Source: an uncultured Verrucomicrobiales bacterium (GTDB taxonomy: Bacteria; Verrucomicrobiota; Verrucomicrobiia; Verrucomicrobiales; Akkermansiaceae). Taken from it: DNA of 64,000 nt. This document shows, piece by piece, positions 46,101-53,700 of the stretch (the stretch's first letter is position 1; every line of letters begins with the position of its first letter). Under the pieces are notes generated by a model. It saw only the letters and a program-made list of their open reading frames with translations. It did not search any database and was not told the DNA's origin. The stretch is taken from assembly GCA_937928545.1 (NCBI GenBank), contig CALGJQ010000033.1, forward strand, positions 62,001 through 126,000. The letters run 5' to 3'. Both the position numbers and the translations under genes were made by a program.

Positions 46101-47193
46101 GACGAACAAGGATGAGATCTTCGTCCGCGAGAGCTTCGATAAGGTCAGTGCCGTGCGCGATGGCTGGACGGGAACGATTTTGGACGGCAGTGCTATTGAC
46201 AGCGTCTTTTGGAATGCAGATTTTCCGCCATACTACTACAAGCCCGGGCCAGGGGGCGGCGTGCTGACTTTTTACGAACCGAATGGGAACGGGAAGGACG
46301 GATATTTTAATGCCCCTGCGAAGTTTCTGGGAGATAAGTCGGCGATCTACGGGGCCTTGTTGGAATTCCGCCTCCGCCGGCATCACAATGGTAGTGATTT
46401 TATCGCTCCCGACATTATCTTACGCTCCAAGGATAAAGTTCTCGTGCGGGCCTTAAAGCACCCTCCTTATACGCGCTTCACCACTTACCTGATTCCTTTT
46501 TCTGCCGATGGTGGCTGGAAATGTGACACCTTGGAGGGCGATGCCGCCACGGAAGAGGTTCTTAAAGAAGTGCTCGCGGCTCTCACGGGTTTCCAAATCC
46601 GAGGGGAGTATCGCAGAGGCCACGATCACACAGACCTCGATGACTTGCTCATTTGGAAGGAGGACCAAACGGAAGCCCGCTTGCAAAAAGAGTGGAAGCG
46701 TTTGGCTGAACTTGAAGCCAAACTGGCGATGGGCAGGAAAGCGATCATTCAGTCTGGCGAGACAGCCTCAACGGCGATGCGCTTCAACTGGCCGCTCATC
46801 TGGCCCGAGGAGGGCTTTAAGGACGGTCCCATCTGGCTGCAAAAGCACCGCGGAAAAAAGGCCGTGCTCGTGATTAGTCCCGTTGCTAAAGAAACTCCCG
46901 CGACTCTGAGTTTTTCCCTCGACTCCCTTTCGGTCAAAGGCCGTAAACTCAGCTTCTTCGCGACAGGATGGGATAATACCGATGGGGGCGAGATCCGGGT
47001 CACCCACAAAGGAAAGACGCTTTATTCCGGACGTTCCGGTTCAAAGTGGCGTTATCACAGCGTCACGCTGCCGGATGATCTCGACTTAAGCTCTCCTATC
47101 GTCTTGGAAGTTCATAGCATCGGCTGGTATTGGGAGCATACCTTCCTCCATGACCTGAAAATTTCTTCTCCCTCCGTGGAGGGAAATGAGTAG
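43114..47193 (+). CDS. FHA-Ser/Thr protein kinase with TM, coiled-coil, TPR, LRR and lectin-like ectodomain
   Basis: 1359 residues from ATG 43114. An FHA domain (about 10-95, VIGRSEDSDIMINDPSIS) binds phosphothreonine. The PknB-type kinase (about 105-400) has GGMGAILQAQ and catalytic HRDLKPDN (Asp239). The metal-binding DFG is DWG (LVMDWGLAKDL), and LGTPAYMSPEQ is the activation segment. A TM helix (about 422-445) is followed by a coiled coil (450-520), TPRs, LRR-type repeats (about 690-960) and a C-terminal beta-rich region (about 1000-1330) resembling a carbohydrate-binding or laminin-G fold. Kinase and FHA are cytoplasmic and the rest is outside. The upstream TTG (43075) would overlap the preceding gene by 17 bases. 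The stop overlaps the FHA-cyclase start by 8 bases, so the two are co-translated. Confidence 0.85.
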   Translation: MKLVCIKSSTDEILFSGVLPVGEYVIGRSEDSDIMINDPSISLQHARLMIDTGGASFSDLGSQSGSLLDDALIIGDCTIPEGSVVYLGEVSLNLTTPPAALVLNSVASYAAGEMIAKGGMGAILQAQQNAMGRLVAMKVMLKEDDAHATARFVNEARITGKLEHPNIVPVHELGVDNDERIFYTMKLVRGFTLTQVLAEVSSAIPQAIAARPLSELLIIFQKICDALAFSHARGVIHRDLKPDNIMLGDFGEVLVMDWGLAKDLQEGHTESVADDPLIPQSGGTMDGAILGTPAYMSPEQAQGRISILDQRSDIFALGAILHEILHLHPLVTGSSPLEIVQKIAQGQFDPPPTDPLPHVPGKKAPSSLSAIAAKATALDPDQRYASVADLQADLSAYQTGYATGAEEASLLTHLSLFFQRHRAMCLTVVGAILLLAASSIWFLTNVVHERNLAEVARGEAEDALALVEPARQEAERQRDVATDALGQTESARAETSRERDRALTALDRIKDMKKRADEALATLGNSDEIYAALSGLSLRSGNVEEALKSIDRALAARPREASYLVAKANLLQASGRFSTAIPIYRRALAIKPDPVVQENLELTESLAAEIGEEQRLTADIIARLNAALAAQKRASVILKETDAPQVSEKDKKPAPSETPPDPEILAFAKKLGAITELDGWSLDRIKRDKDESFTLSLKGMRGLGNEHLALLNGRKIGYLDLSQTGISDLSLLRDMPLTGLNLWRAKSIVDLSSLSQFSLTELTITGSGVTSFDDLRGMKLRRLYATSRELTDMSALSDLTELELVQLPDHLARVDVSQLTKLRNVVHNRTNLKHGYYPGEEFRKWMRLSNEQWKKWESTIRQTDAKDVRPDRLTVRDMGGIDLDLRGTNITDLSPLAKMPLHRIIIDTQTDELDVSPLQNISTLKYVLIDRARVKSLAPLVRMKSLTSLAVPNSQEGLGIFQGKKGLTHLCYSFNRQLLEPDTTVAEFFKPAPKVVTNKDEIFVRESFDKVSAVRDGWTGTILDGSAIDSVFWNADFPPYYYKPGPGGGVLTFYEPNGNGKDGYFNAPAKFLGDKSAIYGALLEFRLRRHHNGSDFIAPDIILRSKDKVLVRALKHPPYTRFTTYLIPFSADGGWKCDTLEGDAATEEVLKEVLAALTGFQIRGEYRRGHDHTDLDDLLIWKEDQTEARLQKEWKRLAELEAKLAMGRKAIIQSGETASTAMRFNWPLIWPEEGFKDGPIWLQKHRGKKAVLVISPVAKETPATLSFSLDSLSVKGRKLSFFATGWDNTDGGEIRVTHKGKTLYSGRSGSKWRYHSVTLPDDLDLSSPIVLEVHSIGWYWEHTFLHDLKISSPSVEGNE

Positions 47194-48043
47194 ATTTCCT
47201 ATCATGTCCTCATCCCAAGCCTTCCTGACACTCGATAATGGAACAGAGGTCTCCATTCGAGATGCCTGCTCGATTGGCAGATCTTCGGAGAATCATTTGA
47301 TCCTATCTGGCGAGGGTATATCTCGCCGTCATGCCTTAATCCACAACCAAGGGAATGACGGCTACTGGATCGTTGATCTCGGCAGTAGCAATGGCACTCA
47401 GGTCAATAACCGTCCCGTCGCCCGGCCTTTGAAGCTCGCGACTGGAGATCTCATTCGTATCGGCACTGATTTTCTGCGGTTTTCTGCCGCAGGGTCCGAA
47501 TCTGTGGTGGATTCCTTGGCCGGACCAACTCTTCTGGAGGTCCGCGTCTCTCCGCAGTGGGTGATTGTCGCGGATATTGCGGACTTCACTCCGCTAAGCC
47601 AGCGCCTCAACTCGGCCGATCTGGCCCATACTGTCGGTTCTTGGATCGCCGAGACCCGGGCCGTGATGCAGAGGCACGATGGCGTGATTCACAAATACCT
47701 CGGCGATGGTTGGCTCGGCGGATGGCCTGTCGATCAGCCAGCGCAGGTTGCGGAAACACTCACTGCTCTCAGAGAGATTCAAGATGGCTCGGAGCTCAGT
47801 TTCCGGCTGGCGATCCACTTCGGCAAGATCACCACCTCAGGTGCCGGAACGGCTGGCGAGCAGGAAATGATCGGGCCAGAACTCAACTTCCTCTTCCGGA
47901 TGGAAAAAATCGGTGCGATTGCCGGGGTGGCATGTCTTTTAAGCGCGACGGCACATGAGAAACTAGTCTGCCATTACTCGGCGAAATCAATCGGCCATTT
48001 TTCCCTGAAGGGATTTGAGGGAGAATACGAATTTTTCAGTTAG
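47186..48043 (+). CDS. Soluble FHA-class III nucleotide cyclase
   Basis: 285 residues. An FHA domain (about 15-95, SIGRSSENHLILSGEGISRRHALI) is followed by a class III cyclase (about 120-285). Metal-ligand Asp residues lie in VADIADFTPLS and KYLGDGWLGGW, and GPELNFLFRME carries the Asn-x3-Arg pair. The chain ends just after the last strand, so it lacks any extra domain. No TM segment is present. The FHA domain should dock on phosphothreonine, most simply on the kinase whose gene overlaps it by 8 bases. Phosphorylation could then gate nucleotide production, giving a second cyclase besides the CHASE2 enzyme. ATG 47186 is chosen because of this overlap; a second ATG at 47204 is possible. Confidence 0.82.
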   Translation: MSRFPIMSSSQAFLTLDNGTEVSIRDACSIGRSSENHLILSGEGISRRHALIHNQGNDGYWIVDLGSSNGTQVNNRPVARPLKLATGDLIRIGTDFLRFSAAGSESVVDSLAGPTLLEVRVSPQWVIVADIADFTPLSQRLNSADLAHTVGSWIAETRAVMQRHDGVIHKYLGDGWLGGWPVDQPAQVAETLTALREIQDGSELSFRLAIHFGKITTSGAGTAGEQEMIGPELNFLFRMEKIGAIAGVACLLSATAHEKLVCHYSAKSIGHFSLKGFEGEYEFFS

Positions 48044-48104
48044 AAATGGCCTCATTTCGTTTAGCCATTGAGTCAGCGGCGGTGAAGAAAAAATGGCCGG
48101 ATAA

Positions 48105-48131
48105 AGCCCGGCTTCTTGCGAAAGCCAGGCT
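48105..48131 (-). terminator. Probable terminator of the ClpP/SppA-like gene
   Basis: On the minus strand AGCCTGGCTT (48122-48131) pairs with AAGCCGGGCT (48105-48114) with one mismatch, 22 bp beyond the stop codon at 48153. A T-rich stretch follows only after a short gap, so the hairpin is clear but its strength is uncertain. Confidence 0.65.
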
Positions 48132-48152
48132 GTGTTGGTTTGAAGTTTGAGC

Positions 48153-49595
48153 TTACTTGAAGCGGTAGTAGCCGTCAGGGTTGTGCATCATGTAGACGTC
48201 TTTGGGATTGCGACGGGGGAGGATCATGTAGGGATTTCCGTTTTCATCGATGGCGGGGGTGAGGCCGTTTTCGCTTCTGCGGGTTGTGGTGGTGGCGACG
48301 GGAGGTTTTTTTGCGTCAGGGTTTTTGAGGAGAGCGGTTTCGTGGATACGGGTGACAACGTGGTCGGCCCACTTGAGTTTGACGGCGTCGTCTCCGAATT
48401 CGGTCCAGTCGCCCGAGACGGTTTTCTTATACATCATTTCGATGAATTCATCGGAAGTGATGCCCATTTTTTGAGCGATGGGGTCGGCGAGGCGGTCCCA
48501 CCATTTCTTCATGTCCTCGTAGTTCTCTTTTTGGTCAGTGAGATTCATGCTGGAGAACATGAAAGTTTGGCTGAGCTGGTGGTGAAGAATGACGGCGTTT
48601 GGATAGACGAATGATTTTTCGGCTAAGGTGGTGATGGAGGCGGCCATGGAGGCGGCGAAGGATTTCACGACGACGTAGACGGGAGCAGAGGAGCCTTCCA
48701 TGGATTTGAGGATGCGGTATCCAGCCATGACGGAGCCACCGGGCGAGTCATCGATGACGATGAAGATGGGCTTTTTGGGGTCCTTGTTGTTGAAGTAGTT
48801 GATGCGTTCGGTGACGTTGTCAGCGAGTTTGCTAGTGACGGGTCCATTGAAGGGAATACGGCGATCGGAGATGACGAGGGTGCCGTCCTTTTTGAGAGGG
48901 TTGTCGAGGTATTGAGGCTCGGCGTTGGCGTAGTCGCTGCGCTTGTTGGCTGTTTCGATCTCAGAGATCTCGGCCATCATGGCGGAGGTTTTGAGGGATG
49001 AGGCGGCTTGGATGGCTTTGAGTTCGCTCCCGAGTTTGTCGGCTTCAAGTTTGGCGAGCGAGGCTTCGCGGGTGAGTTTTTCTTTCTCGGCATTGAACTT
49101 GGCGATGGCGTCTGCGTGGCCGGAATTTTCTTTGGCTGAGGCGAGGGCGAGGCGTTCGGTGAGGAGTTCTTTTTCCAGTTTGAGTCTGGCGATCTCACTG
49201 CGGAGGTCGAGGGTGTCGTGCTTCTGTCTCTCAGTTGCGAGGGCATTTAAGACGGAGAGGCGCTCTTGTTCAGCGCGAGCTTCTTCGAGTTCAGGGTCTG
49301 AATTTTCCTTTTTTTCGGGAGCTTTTGTTTCCTCTTTTTTGGGAGGTTTTTCCTGTTTGGTTGGGGCAGAAGGTTTGCTTTTTTTAGCTGTCGGAACGAG
49401 CTTGGCAGGTTTCTCGGCCTCTTCGATCTTCTTGGCTTTTCCGACAGGTACTACGGTGTCGATCTTTTTGAGGTCGCCAGGAGCTGCTTTTTTGGCAGGT
49501 GGCGTTTGTGCGGGCTTGGTAGCGGGCTCGGCGGAGGGATTGGCTTGGGCGGCGGTTGATAATACGGCCGCTAAAATAAGGGTCTTATTCAGCAT
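48153..49595 (-). CDS. Exported ClpP/SppA-like serine peptidase with coiled-coil N-terminus
   Basis: 480 residues. A signal peptide (about 1-18) is followed by a Pro/Lys/Ala-rich linker, a charged coiled coil (about 100-215) and a ClpP/crotonase-fold peptidase (about 235-420). The signatures are IDDSPGGSVMAGYRI (oxyanion region), FAASMAASI (catalytic Ser) and ILHHQLSQ (catalytic His). ClpP itself is cytosolic, acts in a 14-mer and needs an ATPase; here the protein is predicted to be exported and there is no ATPase nearby, as with membrane SppA or periplasmic ClpP-like proteins. Substrates are unknown. ATG 49595. It is transcribed opposite to the signalling locus and lies 109 bp after it. Confidence 0.78.
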   Translation of the reverse strand: MLNKTLILAAVLSTAAQANPSAEPATKPAQTPPAKKAAPGDLKKIDTVVPVGKAKKIEEAEKPAKLVPTAKKSKPSAPTKQEKPPKKEETKAPEKKENSDPELEEARAEQERLSVLNALATERQKHDTLDLRSEIARLKLEKELLTERLALASAKENSGHADAIAKFNAEKEKLTREASLAKLEADKLGSELKAIQAASSLKTSAMMAEISEIETANKRSDYANAEPQYLDNPLKKDGTLVISDRRIPFNGPVTSKLADNVTERINYFNNKDPKKPIFIVIDDSPGGSVMAGYRILKSMEGSSAPVYVVVKSFAASMAASITTLAEKSFVYPNAVILHHQLSQTFMFSSMNLTDQKENYEDMKKWWDRLADPIAQKMGITSDEFIEMMYKKTVSGDWTEFGDDAVKLKWADHVVTRIHETALLKNPDAKKPPVATTTTRRSENGLTPAIDENGNPYMILPRRNPKDVYMMHNPDGYYRFK

Positions 49596-49645
49596 GTGAA
49601 GATAACGACACCGAGAGATCGGCTTATCAAACTTTTTCAGATTTT

Positions 49646-50530
49646 TTATACGTGGCCGGCGGCTTCGCGTTTCGCTCTTTGGCGTCGGCTGAGGACGATG
49701 AAGAGGAGAATCATGGTGAGGATGAAGATGATGGCTCCGAGGGCAACGAGTTGCTTGGCTTTGGTGGCCATGGCGTCGGATTCTTCTTTGATGCTGGGTG
49801 GGGTTTCGCCTGGGGTGTAGGCGAGGCAGAGTTTTCCGTCTTTGAGAGTGAGTGAGGTGAGCTTTTTGAGCTTTGTGAGGAGAGCGGGGGGATTTTTGGG
49901 GTCGTCTTCGAGTTGTTTTTCGAGTTCTCCGGAGATGAGGGTGCGGGAGATATTGGAGAAGAGAGCTTCGGGGATCTGGCCTCGCTCGGGTTTGATTTCG
50001 CTGAGATTTAGGATGAGTTTACCATCGGTGAGGAGGGGGGTGCCGATGAAGGTCCCGTTGATGTTGTTATCCCGGGTTTCAATATTTAGGGTATCGCGGA
50101 CGAATTTCGGGAGGTTTTTGGTCGAGTTGAGGGGGTAGTGGATGTTTCCAGTGATCTGGGAGTCGGTGAAGTCGTTAAAGAAGAGTTGGCCGCGGAAGTT
50201 TTTGAAGACTTCGAAGTGGGCGAAGGTGTAGTTGACTTCGGTTGGGGTGAGTTCGAGTTGGGCGGGGCGGCTATTTTGGATCTCGTGGTCGAAGTGGCGG
50301 ATGCGGTTCATGAGCGAGTTGAGTTCGGGCTCATGGTTGCTGAGGTCGGCGATGGGGGCGGGTTTGGCTTCTTCTTCGGTGAAGGTTTTCACGGAGTCGG
50401 TTTGCTTTTTGATGCTGTATCCAGCTGAGGCAATGAGGATGATGACGACGATCGCCATGACGATGAGAATGAGACAGCCGGCGAAGGGGGAGCGTGGTGC
50501 GTCTTGCTGGTTGAGGGAGGTGTCGGACAC
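49646..50530 (-). CDS. Uncharacterised protein with N- and C-terminal TM helices
   Basis: 294 residues if the GTG at 50530 (VSDTSLNQQD) is used. One TM helix is near the N-terminus (about 17-38, GCLILIVMAIVVIILIASA) and a second is near the C-terminus (about 263-283, LVALGAIIFILTMILLFIVL), followed by a basic tail. Between them lies a beta-rich extracytoplasmic domain with acidic patches. No family is recognised. The open frame extends to 50749, but that part runs through the repeat element at 50610-50690 and is proline-rich, so it is not credible coding. No strong ribosome-binding site was found for any start. It lies 50 bp upstream of the ClpP-like gene on the same strand, so an operon is possible. 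Confidence 0.55.
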   Translation of the reverse strand: MSDTSLNQQDAPRSPFAGCLILIVMAIVVIILIASAGYSIKKQTDSVKTFTEEEAKPAPIADLSNHEPELNSLMNRIRHFDHEIQNSRPAQLELTPTEVNYTFAHFEVFKNFRGQLFFNDFTDSQITGNIHYPLNSTKNLPKFVRDTLNIETRDNNINGTFIGTPLLTDGKLILNLSEIKPERGQIPEALFSNISRTLISGELEKQLEDDPKNPPALLTKLKKLTSLTLKDGKLCLAYTPGETPPSIKEESDAMATKAKQLVALGAIIFILTMILLFIVLSRRQRAKREAAGHV

Positions 50531-50609
50531 GGAATTGGTTTTGGCATTTTCGGATGGAAGATGCAAGAGGGGGGAGTGTTGTTTTGGGGCTTGGGTTCTG
50601 GGGAGCCTC

Positions 50610-50690
50610 ACGCGGAGCAGGGGAGGAGGCTTGGGTTGAGATGCTGGGTTGAGATGCTTGGTTGAGGGGACTCGGGCTAAAGCCCAAGCT
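50610..50690. repeat. CTCACGC element plus TAAA-loop hairpin
   Basis: CTCACGCGGAGCAG (from about 50607), two copies of TTGAGATGCTNGGTTGAG, and the hairpin GGGC-TAAA-GCCC (50674-50685), which in the other orientation extends to CTTGGGC-TTTA-GCCCGAG, followed by CTCCGTAGG. Same modules as 24075-24154 and 18192. Confidence 0.7.
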
Positions 50691-50784
50691 CCGTAGGGGG
50701 TGGGTTTGTAGAGGCTGGCGGGGATTCCAAAAAGGAGGTTAAATTCCACTGGTCAGATATTTGAAAGATGACAGTCTGTTATCC

Positions 50785-53700
50785 ATGAAGCTTGATCGAC
50801 TTTATATAGGGGTTCTTTGTGTTTTTCTTTCTTTCGTAGGGCTGCTGCCCCTGACGGCTCAGGATGTTGAGGAGCCGAATGAGAAGGCGGCGCGTTATCA
50901 TTCTTTGCTTTTGAAGAAGCCGGGGAATGCGATGGTCTTTAGTCGATTTGTGGATGCGTGGTTGGATACAGGGAGTAAGGCGGGTTTGACGGGGTGGTTG
51001 GAGAGTGAGGCGAAGAAGGGGACGGATGCGAATTGGCGAGTGTTGGGGGCCTTGCATCAGTATCTCGGGGAAGATGAGGAGGCGCTGAAGGCGCTGAATG
51101 AGGCGGTGAAGCTGAATGGTGAGAGTGCGGACTTGAGGCTTTCGCGTGCGAAGATGCAGGCGCGCTTGTTGGCTTTTGAGGCGGCTTTGGTGGATTTGGA
51201 AGTGGCGATGAAGGACGAGAAGGCGGCGATTGAGGCATCGAAATTGAAAGGGATGTATCTGGCACGTTCGGGGCAGGTCGAGGAGGCGGTGAAGGCTTGG
51301 AAAGAAGTGATTGCGGCATACCCGAAAGATGAAGATTTGCGCGAGGACTTGATCGAGGTCGAGGTGATGGAGGGACTTTATAAGGATGCGATTGAGGCTT
51401 CGACCGGTTTGGTCGAGATGACGAAGGATCCATACAAGAAGACGCTGCGGCGTTTGCGTTTGGGAGATATTCAAATCCTTGCGGGGGATCGTGAGGCGGG
51501 TCTGAAGACTTATGAAGAGATCATGTCAGCAACGGGTGAGGGGACGTGGTTGGAGCGCGAGGTTCTGGCGCAGGTGGAGCGGGTCTTTTTGAAAGAGGAT
51601 GACATCAAGGGGCTACGGGACTTTTATCAAAAACTGCGTGAGGAACATCCGCGACGGGTTTCGATCCGGAAGGTGTTGGCGCGGCAGATGGCGCTGAATG
51701 ATGAGATGAAGGAGGCGATTGAGCTCTTTCGTGAGGTCTTAAAGATTACGCCGGGAGATTTGGGAAATCGCGAGGAATTCGTGGCCTTCTTGGAATCGAA
51801 CGAGAAGTGGAAAGAGGCCAAAGAGGAGCTCGTGGCCTTGCTGGAACAGCGGAAGGATGATGCGCTTTTGTGGGAGCGGCTTTCGCGGATTGAGGCGAAA
51901 TTAAATGATCAAGAAGGACTCAAAGTGGCGCTGGCGAAAGTGGCGGAATTGAAAAAAGGAACGCCGGAGGGCTTGCTAGCGACGGCGGCGCTTTATGAGC
52001 AGTCGAAGCTTTTGGCGGAGGCGGAGGCGATGCTGCGGGAAGGGCGCACGAGCTTTGCGGATTCGGTAGAGGTGGCGGAGGGATTGGCCTCGTTTTTGAT
52101 TCAGAATAAGAAGGAGGAGGAAGCGCTGGCGATTTGGAATGAGATGGCGAAGGGGGCGGATCGTGAGGGGCTTTTGCGCGTGGCGCGTTCTTTGAGCAGT
52201 CATGGAAAAGGGGAGGTGGCTTTTGGGATCCTTGGAAAACGGGTGGGAGAGTTTGAAAATGATCCCCTGATTTTGACGCAGTATTGTAAGCTGGCGAGTT
52301 CGGTCGAGGAGGCGAGCAAGGCGATCCCGCAGGGGCTGGCATTGGTGAATCAGGCGACGACGCCCACTGAGCTCGAAGGCGCGGTGCAGACGGCGTTGCG
52401 TCTCATTGCACGGGCTGAGAAGAAGGAAGAGATTCAGACTTCGCTCGCAGGGCAGGCCGATTTGGGCGTGACGGGTCAGTGTCTGCTTTCGGCAATCTAT
52501 GCTGACCAAGGGGACTCGATGAAGGCTTCGGAAACTTTGACCAAAGCGGCGGCTCGTGAGGATGGGAGTCTGGCACGTTTTTACCGGGTGCGCTTTGAAG
52601 AAGATCGCGGGAATTTGGAGGAGGCGATTGTGATTTTGCGGGGGATTATCGAAACGCCGGAGGGTCGTAAGACGGTGCATCTGCGTCGTCTTGTTGACCT
52701 TTTGGAACGTTCAGGAGGTTATGAGAAGGCCTTGGCGGCAGTGGACGATTGGAAGCGGATTGCGCCGGGGGATCACTCGGCTTGGAAGCGTCGAGCGAAG
52801 CTCTTGCAGGCTAATGGTCAGCCCGATGATGCGGTGGTGGAATTGCGGCGGATGATTGGGAAGTTTGGAGCAGATGAAGAACGTCGTGCCGAGTTGGCGG
52901 CGGCTTTGATCGAGGCGGCGGAATACATGCCGGCGCAGCGGATTTATGAGCAGCTTTATTCTGAGTCAGAGAAGTTGGAGACGAAGTTGAAGTGGGCGGG
53001 TGAGATGGCTCAGCTTGCGGAAAGAGAAGGGAGGTTGGAGGAACTTTTGGAAGACTTTGATCGCCGGAAGAGGAGCAATCCGCGCTCGGTCGCGCCCCTG
53101 CTGGCGATTGCGGAAGTTCATAGAGTGCTCGATAATTACGAGGAACGCCGCTCGGCGCTTTTAGAAGCGTCACGCCGCCGCCCTGAAGATACGCAACTTC
53201 TAGCTCGTATTGCGGAGGTGGAAGAAAGAGCGGGGGAGTTTGATCGAGCGGTGGGGATTTTAAGAGACGCGGTAAAGCGTGACAAAACACCGGAGTCAAA
53301 GAAGCGCCTCGCGAGTCTTCTTTTAAAAAATGGAGAAGTGCAGAGCGGGCTCGATATTCTTGGAGACATTCCTGAAATGTTGAGCGACCCGCGTGGATTA
53401 GAGGGAGTTGTGCAGAGTCTCATCCGGGCTCAGGAGACAGAGCAGGCGATGGTCTTCCTTCAGAAACACCTTGGGAGGCATGAGGGGGATTGGCGTCTGA
53501 AATACCTTGAGGCAATGACCCTGAAATTGGCAGGAGACCATGAGGAGGCGATTTCGGCATTCACCTTACTTCTTCAGGGAGGAAATGAGATCGCAGGTTT
53601 GAAGCCATTGGTATCGGCCAAAAACACCTCGCCGGGAATGGGCTGGTGGAACAACTTGTTCGAGGTAAATGGCTGGTCTGAGTTGACCCCTTACCAGCAG

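Noticed and set aside
50531-50749. N-terminal extension of the two-TM protein to the GTG at 50749
   Set aside because: It passes through the repeat element and the TAAA hairpin and is proline-rich, unlike a signal or domain.
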